Assembly: GCF_013318015.2 (NCBI RefSeq)
Contig: NZ_CP115841.1
Location: forward strand, 1,984,001 to 2,048,000
Source of the DNA: Agrobacterium tumefaciens
Lineage (GTDB): Bacteria > Pseudomonadota > Alphaproteobacteria > Rhizobiales > Rhizobiaceae
DNA length: 64,000 nucleotides
Direction of reading: 5' to 3'
Every line of letters begins with the position of its first letter. Within the stretch, counting starts at the first letter, position 1. The notes under the pieces are model-generated. The model searched no databases. It had not been told where the DNA came from and saw only the letters and a program-made list of their open reading frames with translations. This document shows positions 1 through 8,933 of this stretch, piece by piece. Position numbers and translations under genes: made by a program.

Positions 1-167
1 TCTTGTCTCCTGATCTGTCTTCAATTTTCTGGCGTTTTGCACGGATCGCTTGGGACCGATCCGCACGGAATTCTTTTGCCGTTTCTTTAGCGCAAGATGC
101 GCTGCGGTGCAGCATAAAAATCGGATTACCAGACGTCAAATCAACGAAACGTCGCACCGCGGGAAGA
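1..167. other. Left-edge intergenic stretch with an outgoing ribosome binding site
   Basis: I see no gene here. At the extreme left the minus strand reads CAGGAGACAAGA running off the window, a good Shine-Dalgarno sequence for a minus-strand gene starting just outside. In rhizobial urease operons ureE commonly follows ureC, so ureE is the natural guess, but nothing of it is visible. Confidence 0.4.
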
Positions 168-836
168 TCAATTGTGCAGCGCTACCGACCAGCGCAACAG
201 TGGCGGCAACGGTGTCCACCAGCCGGTGCGAATGCCGGCTTGCCGCAGCATGGCGGCAGACCACGTGTTGCAGCCGGCCAGCGCATTGAACCAGCCATTA
301 GCCTCGAAAAATCCATCCGTCAGGCTGTAGGAAGCTCCGGGTATAAGCTGAACTTTGTTATTGTCCCGCAGGAAGCTCGCACGAATGCCCGCCACGAGTC
401 GCTGATATCCAGCTTCGGAAATGCGAAGGCGCTTCACCCCGGCAAGGTCGGCGGGAAAATCCCCCGTCACATCCACATGCATCACCGACTGGTCGAGTGT
501 CAGAGAGCGCACGACCGGCATCGGCCTCAGGTCGGCCCATGTCGGCGTCTGTATGTAAAACGACCGGCCACCCCAGCCGAACACCAGATAGGCAGCAGCC
601 GGATGGTTGACAGCGATACCGCCCTCCTGCAATTCGGAAAAGACCCGCCGCAGATCGTCATCAACAGGCAGGGCGATATCGGTATGTATCGGATTGGACA
701 ATAGCAATATCTCGCGATCCCTCACGCCGCTTGTTTCATCGGCAAAAAAGGGTCGCGGCACGACGGTGCCGAGCACAAGAAGCAGGATGGTCAGCAGCAG
801 GCCACCGCCGATCCACCTTGTGATAAATCTCACCAC
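168..836 (-). CDS. DUF2459 / TIGR02117 family membrane-anchored protein
   Basis: A 222-residue protein of unknown function. A single hydrophobic segment at about residues 8-28 suggests an inner-membrane anchor or uncleaved signal, with the rest in the periplasm. The body carries NPIHTDIALPVD, FGWGGRSFYIQTPTWADL and a C-terminal AGCNTWSAAMLRQAG stretch, which I recognise as the TIGR02117/DUF2459 pattern. The start is one of two tandem GTG codons (836 or 833). It begins nine bases after the ureC stop on the same strand, so it is probably co-transcribed with urease, though no urease role is established for the family. Family assignment is fairly sure; function is unknown. Confidence 0.75.
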   Translation of the reverse strand: MVRFITRWIGGGLLLTILLLVLGTVVPRPFFADETSGVRDREILLLSNPIHTDIALPVDDDLRRVFSELQEGGIAVNHPAAAYLVFGWGGRSFYIQTPTWADLRPMPVVRSLTLDQSVMHVDVTGDFPADLAGVKRLRISEAGYQRLVAGIRASFLRDNNKVQLIPGASYSLTDGFFEANGWFNALAGCNTWSAAMLRQAGIRTGWWTPLPPLLRWSVALHN

Positions 837-845
837 GAAACGCCG

Positions 846-2555
846 TCAGAACAGGAAATAACGCTGCGCCATCGGCAGCACCGTCGCCGGTTCACAGGTC
901 AGAAGCTCGCCATCGGCGCGCACCTCATACGTTTCCGGGTCAACCTCGATATGCGGGGTCAGCGAATTGTGGATCATCGAGGCCTTGGAAATACCGCCGC
1001 GCACGTTCTTCACCGCCATCAGCTTCTTGGCAACACCAAGACGCCCTGCAAGGCCGGCATCCAGCGACGCCTGACTGACAAATGTAACCGAGGAATTGGT
1101 GCGCAGCTTGCCATAGGCGGCAAACATCGGGCGGTAATGCATCGGCTGCGGCGTGGGAATGGAGGCATTCGGATCGCCCATGGGTGCCGCGGCGATGGAA
1201 CCGCCAAGCAACACCATCTCAGGCTTCACGCCGAAGAATGCCGGGTTCCACAACACCAGATCGGCACGCTTGCCGACTTCGATGGAGCCGATCTCATGGC
1301 TGACGCCCTGCGCGATGGCCGGGTTGATGGTATACTTGGCGATGTAACGGCGGACGCGGAAATTGTCGTTTTCGCCGGTCTCTTCCTTCAGACGGCCGCG
1401 CTGGCGCTTCATCTTGTCAGCCGTCTGCCAGGTGCGAATCGCCACTTCGCCGACACGGCCCATGGCCTGGCTGTCGGAGGAAATGATCGAGAACGCGCCG
1501 ATATCGTGGAGAATATCCTCCGCCGCGATGGTTTCCTTGCGGATGCGGCTTTCGGCGAACGCGATATCCTCAGGGATGGACGACGACAGGTGGTGGCACA
1601 CCATCAGCATATCCAGATGTTCGGCCAGCGTATTGATGGTGTAGGGCCGCGTCGGGTTGGTGGAAGACGGGATGACGTTCGGATTGCCGCAGACCTTGAT
1701 GATATCAGGCGCATGGCCGCCGCCTGCCCCTTCGGTGTGGAAGGCATGGATGGTGCGGCCCTTGATGGCGGCAACCGTGTCTTCCACGAAACCGCTCTCA
1801 TTCAGCGTATCGGTGTGGATCATCACCTGCACGTCATATTCGTCAGCCACCGTCAGGCAATTGTCAATGGCGGCGGGCGTCGTGCCCCAGTCCTCGTGCA
1901 ACTTCAGCGATGAGGCACCGGCAAGGATCATCTCTTCCAGCGGCGCGGGCAACGAAGCATTGCCCTTGCCCGCCAATGCGAGGTTCATCGGGAAAGCGTC
2001 GAAGCTCTCGATCATCCGCTCGATGTGCCACGCGCCGGTGCAGGTGGTGGCAAGCGTGCCATGCGCGGGGCCGGAACCGCCGCCCAGCATGCAGGTAACG
2101 CCGCTCATCAGCGCTTCCTCGATCTGCTGCGGGCAGATGAAATGGATATGTGCATCCATGCCACCGGCAGTCAGAATCTTGCCTTCGCCGGCAATCGCCT
2201 CTGTCGAAGGGCCGACAATGATTGTCACGCCCGGCTGCGTATCGGGATTGCCCGCCTTACCGATGGCGTGGATGCGCCCGTTCTTCAGGCCCACATCCGC
2301 TTTGTAGATGCCGCTATGGTCGACGATGACGACGTTGGTGATGACGGTATCGACAGCGCCCTCGGCCCGCGTCGCCTGGCTCTGGCCCATGCCGTCGCGA
2401 ATGACCTTGCCACCGCCGAATTTCACTTCCTCGCCATAGGTCGTGTAGTCCTTCTCGATCTCGATGAAGAGTTCGGTATCGGCAAGACGCACCTTGTCGC
2501 CGACGGTCGGGCCGAACATGCCGGCATAGGCGGCGCGGGAAATCTTGTAAGGCAT
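846..2555 (-). CDS. ureC: Urease alpha (catalytic) subunit
   Basis: Hydrolyses urea to ammonia and carbamate in the cytoplasm, as part of the nickel enzyme made with UreA and UreB. The 569-residue length is normal. The metal-binding HIH motif lies near residue 136 (GGMDAHIHF). The lysine that becomes carbamylated and bridges the nickels lies near residue 218 ([10 protein letters not shown]). The catalytic histidine region reads [19 protein letters not shown] and the SSDSQAMGR loop is intact, so the enzyme should be active once UreD and the accessory proteins load nickel. AAGGAG lies nine bases before the ATG. Three small genes separate it from ureA, a typical rhizobial arrangement. Confidence 0.98.
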   Translation of the reverse strand: MPYKISRAAYAGMFGPTVGDKVRLADTELFIEIEKDYTTYGEEVKFGGGKVIRDGMGQSQATRAEGAVDTVITNVVIVDHSGIYKADVGLKNGRIHAIGKAGNPDTQPGVTIIVGPSTEAIAGEGKILTAGGMDAHIHFICPQQIEEALMSGVTCMLGGGSGPAHGTLATTCTGAWHIERMIESFDAFPMNLALAGKGNASLPAPLEEMILAGASSLKLHEDWGTTPAAIDNCLTVADEYDVQVMIHTDTLNESGFVEDTVAAIKGRTIHAFHTEGAGGGHAPDIIKVCGNPNVIPSSTNPTRPYTINTLAEHLDMLMVCHHLSSSIPEDIAFAESRIRKETIAAEDILHDIGAFSIISSDSQAMGRVGEVAIRTWQTADKMKRQRGRLKEETGENDNFRVRRYIAKYTINPAIAQGVSHEIGSIEVGKRADLVLWNPAFFGVKPEMVLLGGSIAAAPMGDPNASIPTPQPMHYRPMFAAYGKLRTNSSVTFVSQASLDAGLAGRLGVAKKLMAVKNVRGGISKASMIHNSLTPHIEVDPETYEVRADGELLTCEPATVLPMAQRYFLF

Positions 2556-2559
2556 GGGT

Positions 2560-3204
2560 TCAGGCTCCTTCGGACGCGGAGAAAATCGATATGGGAGAAA
2601 TTCGTGTCAGCCGGCCCTCGTGTGTGAGGGCCTCTACAAGCTGTTTTTCGGCGGCAAACGGATGCCCGTTCCAGCCGTGATGACCAAAGCCCGCAATCGC
2701 CACCTCGTCATCACCGCCGCTCACGGTCTCCAGAACATGGGCGATGGCAAGAAGCCCGGTGCTCGGGCAGACGTAAGGGGCCGGCGCATAGACCTGCAAT
2801 GCGTGATCAAGCCGCTCATGCACCCCGCGCGGAATGACGAGGTGGCTCTTGCCGGTCTCTTCGGCTAATGCTACGAAACCGGCGGTATAATCGGCACAAA
2901 AATCGGTCAGTTCGGGCCAGCGAGCGCGGATATCCGGCTCCATCTGCGAAAATTTCGCGGGATCGCGCACCGACCAGATAGCGGAAGCCTGCTGCACCCC
3001 CTCATTGTCGCGCCACGCGGCCCCTTCGCTCATCTCGCGGCCCGGCCGGCCGGTGTTACAAACGGCCACCACATCCGTGCGGCTGCCGCCAGCGCCCAGC
3101 GAACGGCAATCGTTGAAGCGGATGACAATGTCGGAAAGGTCGATGAGATCAGCCACGCCCTGCGGCATTTCTCCGTTTCCGACAATCATGATCCGCCGCC
3201 CCAT
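2560..3204 (-). CDS. Urease-operon accessory protein with sialyltransferase (GT29)-like motifs
   Basis: A 214-residue protein of the type annotated in rhizobia as 'urease operon accessory protein', with no established function. The N-terminus [10 protein letters not shown]...[13 protein letters not shown] resembles the sialyl L motif of GT29 sialyltransferases. The later [14 protein letters not shown]...[17 protein letters not shown] resembles the S motif and the region after it. No signal peptide or membrane segment is visible, so it is probably cytoplasmic, unlike eukaryotic sialyltransferases. It sits four bases upstream of ureC on the same strand. A nucleotide-sugar transferase-like fold is inference from the motifs; the substrate and any link to urease are unknown. 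Confidence 0.6.
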   Translation of the reverse strand: MGRRIMIVGNGEMPQGVADLIDLSDIVIRFNDCRSLGAGGSRTDVVAVCNTGRPGREMSEGAAWRDNEGVQQASAIWSVRDPAKFSQMEPDIRARWPELTDFCADYTAGFVALAEETGKSHLVIPRGVHERLDHALQVYAPAPYVCPSTGLLAIAHVLETVSGGDDEVAIAGFGHHGWNGHPFAAEKQLVEALTHEGRLTRISPISIFSASEGA

Positions 3205-3209
3205 ACCGT

Positions 3210-3626
3210 TCAGAAACCTTCGGACAACTGGCGCAGTTCGTCAGCGCGCTTGTTGCTCATATCGGCCAGGCATGAGGAAACCAGCATCGGCTCCATCGTG
3301 CCGCCACGCGCCTGAAACCCGAAGGCATCACAATTGGCATCGCGAAACGCCACCCAGGCACGCTGGGCGGCAACCAATGCATCCACGGCACCCTTGCCGC
3401 TTTCGTCTGCCGTCTTGTCACGCTCCGCAAGCTGCTTGCGAACCTTCTGGTAGGCGGCGTTCAACTGCTTGTCGGCCTTTTCGTAATCCTTGCCGGCGCA
3501 GATTGTCATATCGGCCTGCGTTTGCGGCGAGGTGCAATCGGGCGCGTCATCGGCAAATGCGGAAGACGCCGCAAGAGACAGCAGGACAGCCGCACCGAAA
3601 CAGAATTTTTTCAAAGTCATGGCCAT
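3210..3626 (-). CDS. LprI-like / DUF1311 secreted protein
   Basis: A secreted protein of about 138 residues with a signal peptide ending near AASSAFA-DD. The mature part carries the lysozyme-inhibitor LprI/DUF1311 pattern: paired cysteines (PDCTSPQTQADMTIC), an LNAAYQKVRKQL helix, AQRAWVAFRDANCD, and a final cysteine in SSCLADM. Some members inhibit lysozyme; whether this one does is unknown. I chose the ATG at 3626; a GTG at 3629 and another ATG at 3620 are in frame. It lies between the GFA gene and the sialyltransferase-like gene, all on the urease strand. Confidence 0.8.
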   Translation of the reverse strand: MAMTLKKFCFGAAVLLSLAASSAFADDAPDCTSPQTQADMTICAGKDYEKADKQLNAAYQKVRKQLAERDKTADESGKGAVDALVAAQRAWVAFRDANCDAFGFQARGGTMEPMLVSSCLADMSNKRADELRQLSEGF

Positions 3627-3629
3627 CAC

Positions 3630-3986
3630 TCAGGCAGCCGCGCCATCGAAAGCCTGCGGCTTCAGCGCACGCGGATCGACACCATCAAGGCAATTGGTAT
3701 TCACCGCCACCATCGGCGTCCCATCCGGCCCATCGGCATAGGCAAAACTCTCAATGCCGCAGGTGGAGCAGAACAGATGATGGATCTTGTGCTTGTTGAA
3801 GAGGTATTCCGTCAGCTTGTCGTCGCCGGAAAGCAGGGTGAATTTTTCGCGCGGCGCAAAGGCAAGCGTCGAGGCCAAGCGCTTGCAGCGCGAGCAATTG
3901 CACACGACCGTGTGGTCGAGATCGGCATCGACCTCGAAGCTCACGTCGCCGCATTGGCAACTTCCGTGATAATGTGCCGTCGCCAT
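3630..3986 (-). CDS. GFA-family zinc protein (CENP-V / glutathione-dependent formaldehyde-activating type)
   Basis: A 118-residue protein with the GFA domain: CQCGDVSF near the start, CNCSRCKR around residue 30, and FCSTCGIESF around residue 72. These cysteines bind zinc in the family. Some members act on S-hydroxymethylglutathione adducts, but most are uncharacterised. The start MATAHYHGSC at 3986 lies just past the ureB stop; an upstream in-frame start would run into ureB. It belongs to the ureD-A-B-C transcription unit by position. Substrate unknown. Confidence 0.85.
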   Translation of the reverse strand: MATAHYHGSCQCGDVSFEVDADLDHTVVCNCSRCKRLASTLAFAPREKFTLLSGDDKLTEYLFNKHKIHHLFCSTCGIESFAYADGPDGTPMVAVNTNCLDGVDPRALKPQAFDGAAA

Positions 3987-3987
3987 C

Positions 3988-4293
3988 TCATAACCTCCCC
4001 ATGATCTGTTGACGAAACCCGTAAACCTCACGCTTGCCGGAAAGCGGCACCAGCGTCACTTCCCGCTTCTGGCCGGGTTCAAAACGAACCGCAGTACCAG
4101 CCGGAATGTCGAGACGCATGCCGCGCACCTTATCGCGGTCGAAGACAAGACCCGCATTGGTCTCGAAGAAATGGTAATGGCTGCCCACCTGAACCGGCCG
4201 GTCACCGGTATTGGCAACCTCGATCGTCACCGTCGGCTGGCCGGCATTGAGTTCGATGGTGCCCTCTGCGGCAATGATTTCGCCTGGTTTCAT
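3988..4293 (-). CDS. ureB: Urease beta subunit
   Basis: A 101-residue structural subunit that packs against UreC in the urease trimer. The sequence starts [18 protein letters not shown] and carries [19 protein letters not shown] and [16 protein letters not shown], all diagnostic for UreB. The start at 4293 has AGGGGAGCACC directly upstream; an upstream ATG at 4317 would add eight residues and overlap the DUF1272 gene. In many bacteria ureA and ureB are adjacent or fused; here a DUF1272 gene separates them. Confidence 0.97.
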   Translation of the reverse strand: MKPGEIIAAEGTIELNAGQPTVTIEVANTGDRPVQVGSHYHFFETNAGLVFDRDKVRGMRLDIPAGTAVRFEPGQKREVTLVPLSGKREVYGFRQQIMGRL

Positions 4294-4313
4294 GGTGCTC
4301 CCCTTTGTCTCTC

Positions 4314-4571
4314 TCAAGCAGCGGTGGCTGCCGCGCAGCCTTCAGCCTTCAGCACCCGTGTCGTCGATGCCGGATTGTTGACGAGATTGGCCGCCGGGCG
4401 GATGGGCCTGCGAACCAGCTCGCCGCCGCAATTCGGGCAGGCGCCTTTGAGCACATCGGTCGCGCAGTCGGCGCAAAAGGTGCATTCGAACGAGCAGATC
4501 ATCGCATCCCGGCTGTCGGGGGCAAGATCACGGTCGCAGCATTCGCAATTGGGCCGAAGCTCCAGCGCCAT
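4314..4571 (-). CDS. DUF1272 small zinc-finger-like protein
   Basis: An 85-residue protein with four cysteine pairs: [20 protein letters not shown] and CPNCGG. This is the DUF1272 pattern, probably binding one or two structural zinc ions. No enzymatic function is known. It lies between ureA and ureB on the same strand, ten bases from the ureA stop. The alanine-rich tail after about residue 60 looks unstructured. Confidence 0.85.
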   Translation of the reverse strand: MALELRPNCECCDRDLAPDSRDAMICSFECTFCADCATDVLKGACPNCGGELVRRPIRPAANLVNNPASTTRVLKAEGCAAATAA

Positions 4572-4581
4572 ATCGTCCCCC

Positions 4582-4884
4582 TCAGCGTATCGGTTCGTGA
4601 ACGGTCACAAGCTTGGTGCCGTCGGGAAATGTTGCTTCCACCTGCACATCATGGATCATGTCGGCGATGCCTTCCATAACCTGATCGCGGGAAATGACAT
4701 GCGCGCCGGCTTCCATCAGGTCGGCCACCGCGCGACCATCGCGGGCGCCCTCGACAACGAAATCGGTAATCAGCGCAATCGCTTCCGGGTAATTCAGCTT
4801 CACGCCACGCTCCAGCCGGCGGCGCGCCACCATGGCGGCCATGGAAATGAGCAGCTTGTCTTTTTCTCTCGGAGTAAGGTTCAT
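4582..4884 (-). CDS. ureA: Urease gamma subunit
   Basis: A 100-residue structural subunit of the cytoplasmic urease. The start [20 protein letters not shown] is the canonical UreA N-terminus, and [20 protein letters not shown] and [14 protein letters not shown] are diagnostic. An upstream in-frame ATG would add 113 unrelated residues and run into ureD, so the start at 4884 is clear. It lies about 110 bases after the ureD stop. Confidence 0.97.
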   Translation of the reverse strand: MNLTPREKDKLLISMAAMVARRRLERGVKLNYPEAIALITDFVVEGARDGRAVADLMEAGAHVISRDQVMEGIADMIHDVQVEATFPDGTKLVTVHEPIR

Positions 4885-4993
4885 CGTCGTCCCGCAGCTT
4901 TCGCACCTGTCCCGCAAAACACAGTGTTTCGGGGGCTGATCCGACTTGTTTGACAGACCCCGGAAGGTCGCCTGTCGCGGGCGATCCGGAGCT

Positions 4994-5845
4994 TTACAGA
5001 TTCCAGACTTTCGGCACTGGCGCGCTGTTTCGCAAGAGCGAAATGATCGGAAAAAGTATTTTTCTAAGGGAGAAACCGTCGGCGGCGGACACGCGCACGA
5101 CAAGCTTGCCCTGCCATTCGCTGGCGCCGCCGCTTTCACCGGCAATAGCCCGGATTTTAGGCAAAAGCGCCTCGGCCAGTGGCCCGATATAAAGAAGCGT
5201 GGCAAAGGCCACCTGCCCGGCAAGCACCGCCGGTTTTGCAGTCAGCTCCGCCACTTCTCCCGCAAGCAGCAGCTCTTCGGCATGTACCAGCCGGCCGCCA
5301 TGGCGAATGCGCCATCGATCCCGGAACAGGCCATGCTGCATCGCTTCGCCCATGGCCTGACGCCCGAGCAGCACGGCTTCGACGGCGATGAATTCGGAGG
5401 TTGCGTCGAGATCGGCTTCCAGCCTGCGGGTCAGCGACGCGCGGTCGAAAAGAATGGTTTCCTGCGGCAGCCAGTGCAACCGGGCGCCCGGCCCTGCGGA
5501 AACGCGGGCGGTGACGGTGGCGGTTCCGGAGGATGCCTTGTAGACCTTCTCGCAGGCCTGCGTCGTCACCACCAGCGAGGTGCCGGCCCCGGCAACAGCC
5601 TGCCATTCCATTTCATCTCCGCCGGTCAATCCGCCGGAGGAGTTGATGAGGATGGCCTCGATCTCGTTGGAAAACGTATCCGGCAGGCGGATCTTGGCGC
5701 AACCTTCCTGGAACAATTGGTCCAGCCGGCTGCGACCTTCGACAGCCTTGGTTACAATGCGTCCTCTGCCACGGGCGCGCTGCTGCCGGGCAGGTTCGCC
5801 GTCTTCGAGACCGGAAGGGCGGAAGGCTTGCTGTTCTGGCTGCAC
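4994..5845 (-). CDS. ureD: Urease accessory protein UreD (UreH)
   Basis: A chaperone that, with UreF and UreG, holds the urease apoprotein for nickel insertion. The core [46 protein letters not shown] and [13 protein letters not shown] is typical. The first in-frame ATG (5953) gives an atypical arginine-rich N-terminus inside the neighbouring esterase gene. A GTG at 5845 preceded by GGAG five bases upstream gives a normal 283-residue protein, so I use that. Even so it overlaps the 3' end of the esterase gene by 94 bases in another frame, which suggests translational coupling. Confidence 0.93.
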   Translation of the reverse strand: MQPEQQAFRPSGLEDGEPARQQRARGRGRIVTKAVEGRSRLDQLFQEGCAKIRLPDTFSNEIEAILINSSGGLTGGDEMEWQAVAGAGTSLVVTTQACEKVYKASSGTATVTARVSAGPGARLHWLPQETILFDRASLTRRLEADLDATSEFIAVEAVLLGRQAMGEAMQHGLFRDRWRIRHGGRLVHAEELLLAGEVAELTAKPAVLAGQVAFATLLYIGPLAEALLPKIRAIAGESGGASEWQGKLVVRVSAADGFSLRKILFPIISLLRNSAPVPKVWNL

Positions 5846-7005
5846 GCGGTCTCCGAAACGGTTGCAGAAGCGGACCCGGCCTTGGCGCCGCAATCTTTTT
5901 TGACGACGGCATCCACCACCATCTGTCCTTCCGTGTTGCGGAAGAAATCCCACATTCTTTCCGCCGCATCAACCGTGCGCGTCACTTCGCCTGTGGGCAT
6001 CTTGCGCTCCACGGCAGGTTCCGCCTTCGGCGTCTGCTCGCCACCAGGCTTGCGGGTAAGGACCGCCGACGCTGCCAGCACTTCCGCCTTCATGGTGGCG
6101 CGCGGCCAGGCATGGTCCCAATTGTCGATGACATAGGACTGGATACGTGCCCCGCCCTTGCAGACGTCATAGGAATTGACGGTGAAGCTCTCGCCCGGTC
6201 TGGTTTTCGCGCCGCCCTTGCAGCCGTCCATTTCCGCCCAGCGTTTCAGCGCCGTCTCGCCGCCATATTGCCAGTAGGACTTGCCACCACCCTGATAGGG
6301 ATTGGCCGGATCCTTCAGACCCGCAAAGGCGATGATCGACATCGGCCGCGCCGGCTTGCAGCTTGCCGCATCCGGTCCCCATTTGCCCTCGGTCTCCAGC
6401 GGATAACCCGCGCGCAACGATGCAACGAAGCCGGCAGCGGTGAAATCCGCGCTGCCATTGCAGATGAATTGCGACAGCATGCGCCCGCCGCCGGAATAAC
6501 CGGAACCGTAAAAGCGCTCCTCATCCACGCAGAACTTGCCTTTCACCATGGCAATTGCATCGCGAATGAAGCTCACCTCATCCAGCCCGCCGGGACGGGT
6601 GGTAACACCAGGAACGTTCCAGGCATGGGTGCCGGGCAATTCGCCATTGAGGCTGCCGGCCAGCGCCACCACCATCAGGCCGTCGCGCTCGGCAAGCTTG
6701 TCCCAGCCGCTGCGGTTCAGCTGTCCGTGCGGATTGCTGTTGGAGCCGTGGAAATCGAACACCACAGGCACCGGTTTTTTTCCGTCATAGGCGGATGGAA
6801 CGAAATAAACGCCTTCGCGTTTCTGACCACTGGAAAGAATGGAAAAATCATGCCTGCCCGGTTCCACGCCGGGTTGAGCAAGCTGACCGCAGGTCGAGGC
6901 CGACGCTGCGACACTCGCGCTCGCGCAGATCGCAAGACCCAGAAACAGGGTGCGGGCGGAGCGGAACAGCCGGGCAGCCCGGCCAAGGGCAAAGTCTTGA
7001 TGCAT
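5752..7005 (-). CDS. Secreted PHB-depolymerase-like esterase (LpqC/COG3509 type)
   Basis: A 417-residue protein with a signal peptide (about residues 1-36, ending near SASA). The alpha/beta-hydrolase core has the oxyanion region [12 protein letters not shown], the nucleophile elbow [10 protein letters not shown] (G-x-S-x-G) and a histidine in NWDHAWPR. Family members hydrolyse polyhydroxybutyrate or ester-linked plant compounds such as feruloyl esters; the substrate here is unknown. The last ~90 residues are low-complexity (Ser/Ala/Pro) and overlap ureD. The start MHQDFALGR at 7005 is chosen because the signal peptide follows directly. It lies between urtE and ureD on the same strand. Confidence 0.8.
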   Translation of the reverse strand: MHQDFALGRAARLFRSARTLFLGLAICASASVAASASTCGQLAQPGVEPGRHDFSILSSGQKREGVYFVPSAYDGKKPVPVVFDFHGSNSNPHGQLNRSGWDKLAERDGLMVVALAGSLNGELPGTHAWNVPGVTTRPGGLDEVSFIRDAIAMVKGKFCVDEERFYGSGYSGGGRMLSQFICNGSADFTAAGFVASLRAGYPLETEGKWGPDAASCKPARPMSIIAFAGLKDPANPYQGGGKSYWQYGGETALKRWAEMDGCKGGAKTRPGESFTVNSYDVCKGGARIQSYVIDNWDHAWPRATMKAEVLAASAVLTRKPGGEQTPKAEPAVERKMPTGEVTRTVDAAERMWDFFRNTEGQMVVDAVVKKDCGAKAGSASATVSETACSQNSKPSALPVSKTANLPGSSAPVAEDAL

Positions 7006-7222
7006 TGACACGCCTTTATTGGGCACGGTTTCCCCGACGATACGTCGGACGCGCGTGGAATGTAAGGGATCAACTGTCGCGGCGTGCGAATAGACTTCGT
7101 CTGTGTCTCGCATGCAGCATTTCCGCTGCCAATATCACAGGCGTTTATTCAATGAAATGCTAAAATTGCGCATAAAAGCCATGCAGACACGCATAGACTT
7201 TCAAAATATTAATCGGACGTTT

Positions 7223-7242
7223 GCACGCCGTGATCGGCGTGC
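7223..7242. repeat. Inverted repeat downstream of urtE
   Basis: An 8-bp perfect stem (GCACGCCG/CGGCGTGC) with a four-base loop, 19 bases beyond the urtE stop. No T-run follows on the minus strand, so it is at best a weak terminator or 3'-end stabiliser for the urt transcript. Confidence 0.4.
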
Positions 7243-7260
7243 GTGGCTTCTAGTGTCGAT

Positions 7261-7956
7261 TTATACTGTCAGATGGCGACGCGCCTCGGGCTTATCCAGC
7301 GTTTCGGCAAGCCCCTCATGCACAATTTCGCCGCGGTCCATGATGTAGACATAGTCGGCAAGCTCACGGCAGAAATCCAGATATTGCTCGACCAGCAGGA
7401 TCGCCATACCGGTTGAATCCCTGAGATATTTGATTGCGCGGCCGATATCCTTGATGATCGACGGCTGAATGCCTTCGGTCGGCTCGTCGAGAACGAGGAT
7501 TTTCGGCCGCGTCACCAGCGCCCGGCCGATGGCGAGCTGCTGCTGCTGGCCACCGGACAGGTCGCCGCCGCGTCTGCCCAGCATGGATTGCAGCACCGGA
7601 AACAGGCTGAAAATATCGTCGGGAATGAAACGCTCCTTGCGCGGCAGCGGCGCATAACCGCTTTCAAGGTTTTCCTGCACGCTGAGCAGCGGAAAGATTT
7701 CACGCCCCTGTGGCACGTAGCCGACACCGCGCTTGGCCCGGTGGTAAGGCGCCAGCCCATCCAGTGCCGCTCCTTCAAAGCTGATCGACCCGCCACTGAT
7801 GGCATGCTGGCCGGTGACCGCGCGCAACAACGAGCTTTTGCCTACGCCGTTTCGGCCGAGAACACAGGTGATCTTGCCCATCTCCGCTTTCAGAGACACG
7901 CCCCGCAGGGCTTGGGCTGCGCCATAGTGGAGGTTGATGTTTTCGACGTTCAGCAT
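7261..7956 (-). CDS. urtE: Urea ABC transporter ATP-binding protein UrtE
   Basis: One of two ATPases of the high-affinity urea importer, 231 residues, cytoplasmic face. It has Walker A GRNGVGKSS, signature LSGGQQQQLAIGRAL, Walker B ILVLDEPTEGIQPS and the H-loop-equivalent LLVEQYLD. The GIQPS sequence after Walker B and the LNVENINLHYG start are typical of UrtE within the LivF-like group. It is the last gene of the urt cluster and is separated from urtD by about 200 bases holding a palindromic mosaic repeat. Confidence 0.96.
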   Translation of the reverse strand: MLNVENINLHYGAAQALRGVSLKAEMGKITCVLGRNGVGKSSLLRAVTGQHAISGGSISFEGAALDGLAPYHRAKRGVGYVPQGREIFPLLSVQENLESGYAPLPRKERFIPDDIFSLFPVLQSMLGRRGGDLSGGQQQQLAIGRALVTRPKILVLDEPTEGIQPSIIKDIGRAIKYLRDSTGMAILLVEQYLDFCRELADYVYIMDRGEIVHEGLAETLDKPEARRHLTV

Positions 7957-7990
7957 GGTGCAACTCCATTGATGCTTTGGTGGGCGGCGC

Positions 7991-8145
7991 TACCCCCCTC
8001 TGCCCTGCCGGGCATCTCCCCCACAAGGAGGGAGATCAGATGCCGTTCCCGCTCGTCCCATCGCCTACTGGTCTTGGGGCAGGGTGTTAGCCGCTTGCCG
8101 ATCTCCCCCCTTGTGGGGGAGATGCCCGGCAGGGCAGAGGGGGAT
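7991..8145. repeat. Palindromic mosaic repeat (RIME-like), copy A
   Basis: An imperfect inverted repeat with arms of about 46 bases (7992-8037 and 8099-8144). They share CTGCCCTGCCGGGCATCTCC in the left arm and its complement in the right arm, separated by about 60 unrelated bases. The same arms recur at 11774-11930, 28510-28676 and, collapsed, at 38395-38436. The form matches Rhizobium-specific intergenic mosaic elements. It sits inside the urt cluster, between urtD and urtE, so the transcript would carry a long hairpin here. Confidence 0.85.
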
Positions 8146-8164
8146 AAAGCCGCAGACGCTTCCA

Positions 8165-8926
8165 TCACCGCCCCAGATAATTCTCGATCACCTTCGGATC
8201 GCTGGACACAAAATCGATCGACCCTTCCGCCAGCACCGAGCCCTCGGCAAGACACGTCACCTTCACGCCCAGCTCGCGGATGAAGCCCATGTCGTGCTCC
8301 ACCACCACGACCGAGCGGGTCTTGGCGATTTCCTTCAGAAGCACGGCGGTTTCGGCTGTCTCCGCATCCGTCATGCCGGCCACCGGCTCGTCCACCAGCA
8401 GCAGCTTCGGTTCCTGTGCCAAGAGCATGCCAATCTCCAGCCACTGTTTCTGGCCGTGCGAGAGGTTGGCCGCGAGATCGCCGCGGCGGTGGCTGAGACG
8501 CACGGTGGCGAGGATTTCCTCGATACGCGCCTTGTCCTCCGCTGTCAGCCTGTAGAACAGCGTGGCGAAGACGCCGCGTTTGCGGTTCAACGCCAGTTCC
8601 AGATTGTCCCAGACGGTATGGCTTTCAAACACCGTTGGCTTCTGGAATTTACGCCCGATGCCCAGCTGGGCAATGTCCGCCTCGTCCTTTTTCGTGAGGT
8701 CGATGCTGTCTTCGAACAGCACCGTGCCGGTATCCGGCCGGGTCTTGCCGGTGATGATATCCATCATCGTCGTCTTGCCGGCGCCATTCGGACCGATGAT
8801 GGCCCGCAGCTCGCCCGGCTCCACCACGAAGGACAGGGAATTGAGCGCCCTGAACCCGTCGAAGGAAACGGAAACACCGTCGAGATAAAGCAGGCTTTTG
8901 GTTCTGTTTTCGGAAACCGTGTTCAT
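8165..8926 (-). CDS. urtD: Urea ABC transporter ATP-binding protein UrtD
   Basis: The LivG-like ATPase of the urea importer, 253 residues. Walker A is GPNGAGKTT, followed by the signature LSHGQKQWLEIGM, Walker B LLLVDEPVAGMTDAE and the VVVVEHDMGFIR switch region. The variant signature LSHGQ is typical of UrtD. The start MNTVSENR at 8926 lies seven bases after the urtC stop; a longer in-frame start would overlap urtC by 80 bases. The C-terminus PKVIENYLGR is the usual family ending. Confidence 0.96.
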   Translation of the reverse strand: MNTVSENRTKSLLYLDGVSVSFDGFRALNSLSFVVEPGELRAIIGPNGAGKTTMMDIITGKTRPDTGTVLFEDSIDLTKKDEADIAQLGIGRKFQKPTVFESHTVWDNLELALNRKRGVFATLFYRLTAEDKARIEEILATVRLSHRRGDLAANLSHGQKQWLEIGMLLAQEPKLLLVDEPVAGMTDAETAETAVLLKEIAKTRSVVVVEHDMGFIRELGVKVTCLAEGSVLAEGSIDFVSSDPKVIENYLGR

Positions 8927-8933
8927 ATCAGCC

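Noticed and set aside
951..1913. Long plus-strand open frame opposite ureC
   Set aside because: It is a shadow of ureC caused by GC-rich third positions. The product has no recognisable domain and no ribosome site, and ureC on the other strand is certain.
7991..8145. CRISPR-like or terminator reading of the mosaic repeat
   Set aside because: There is no regular array of direct repeats and spacers, and no T-run after the arms. Dispersed copies at distant sites favour a mobile intergenic element.
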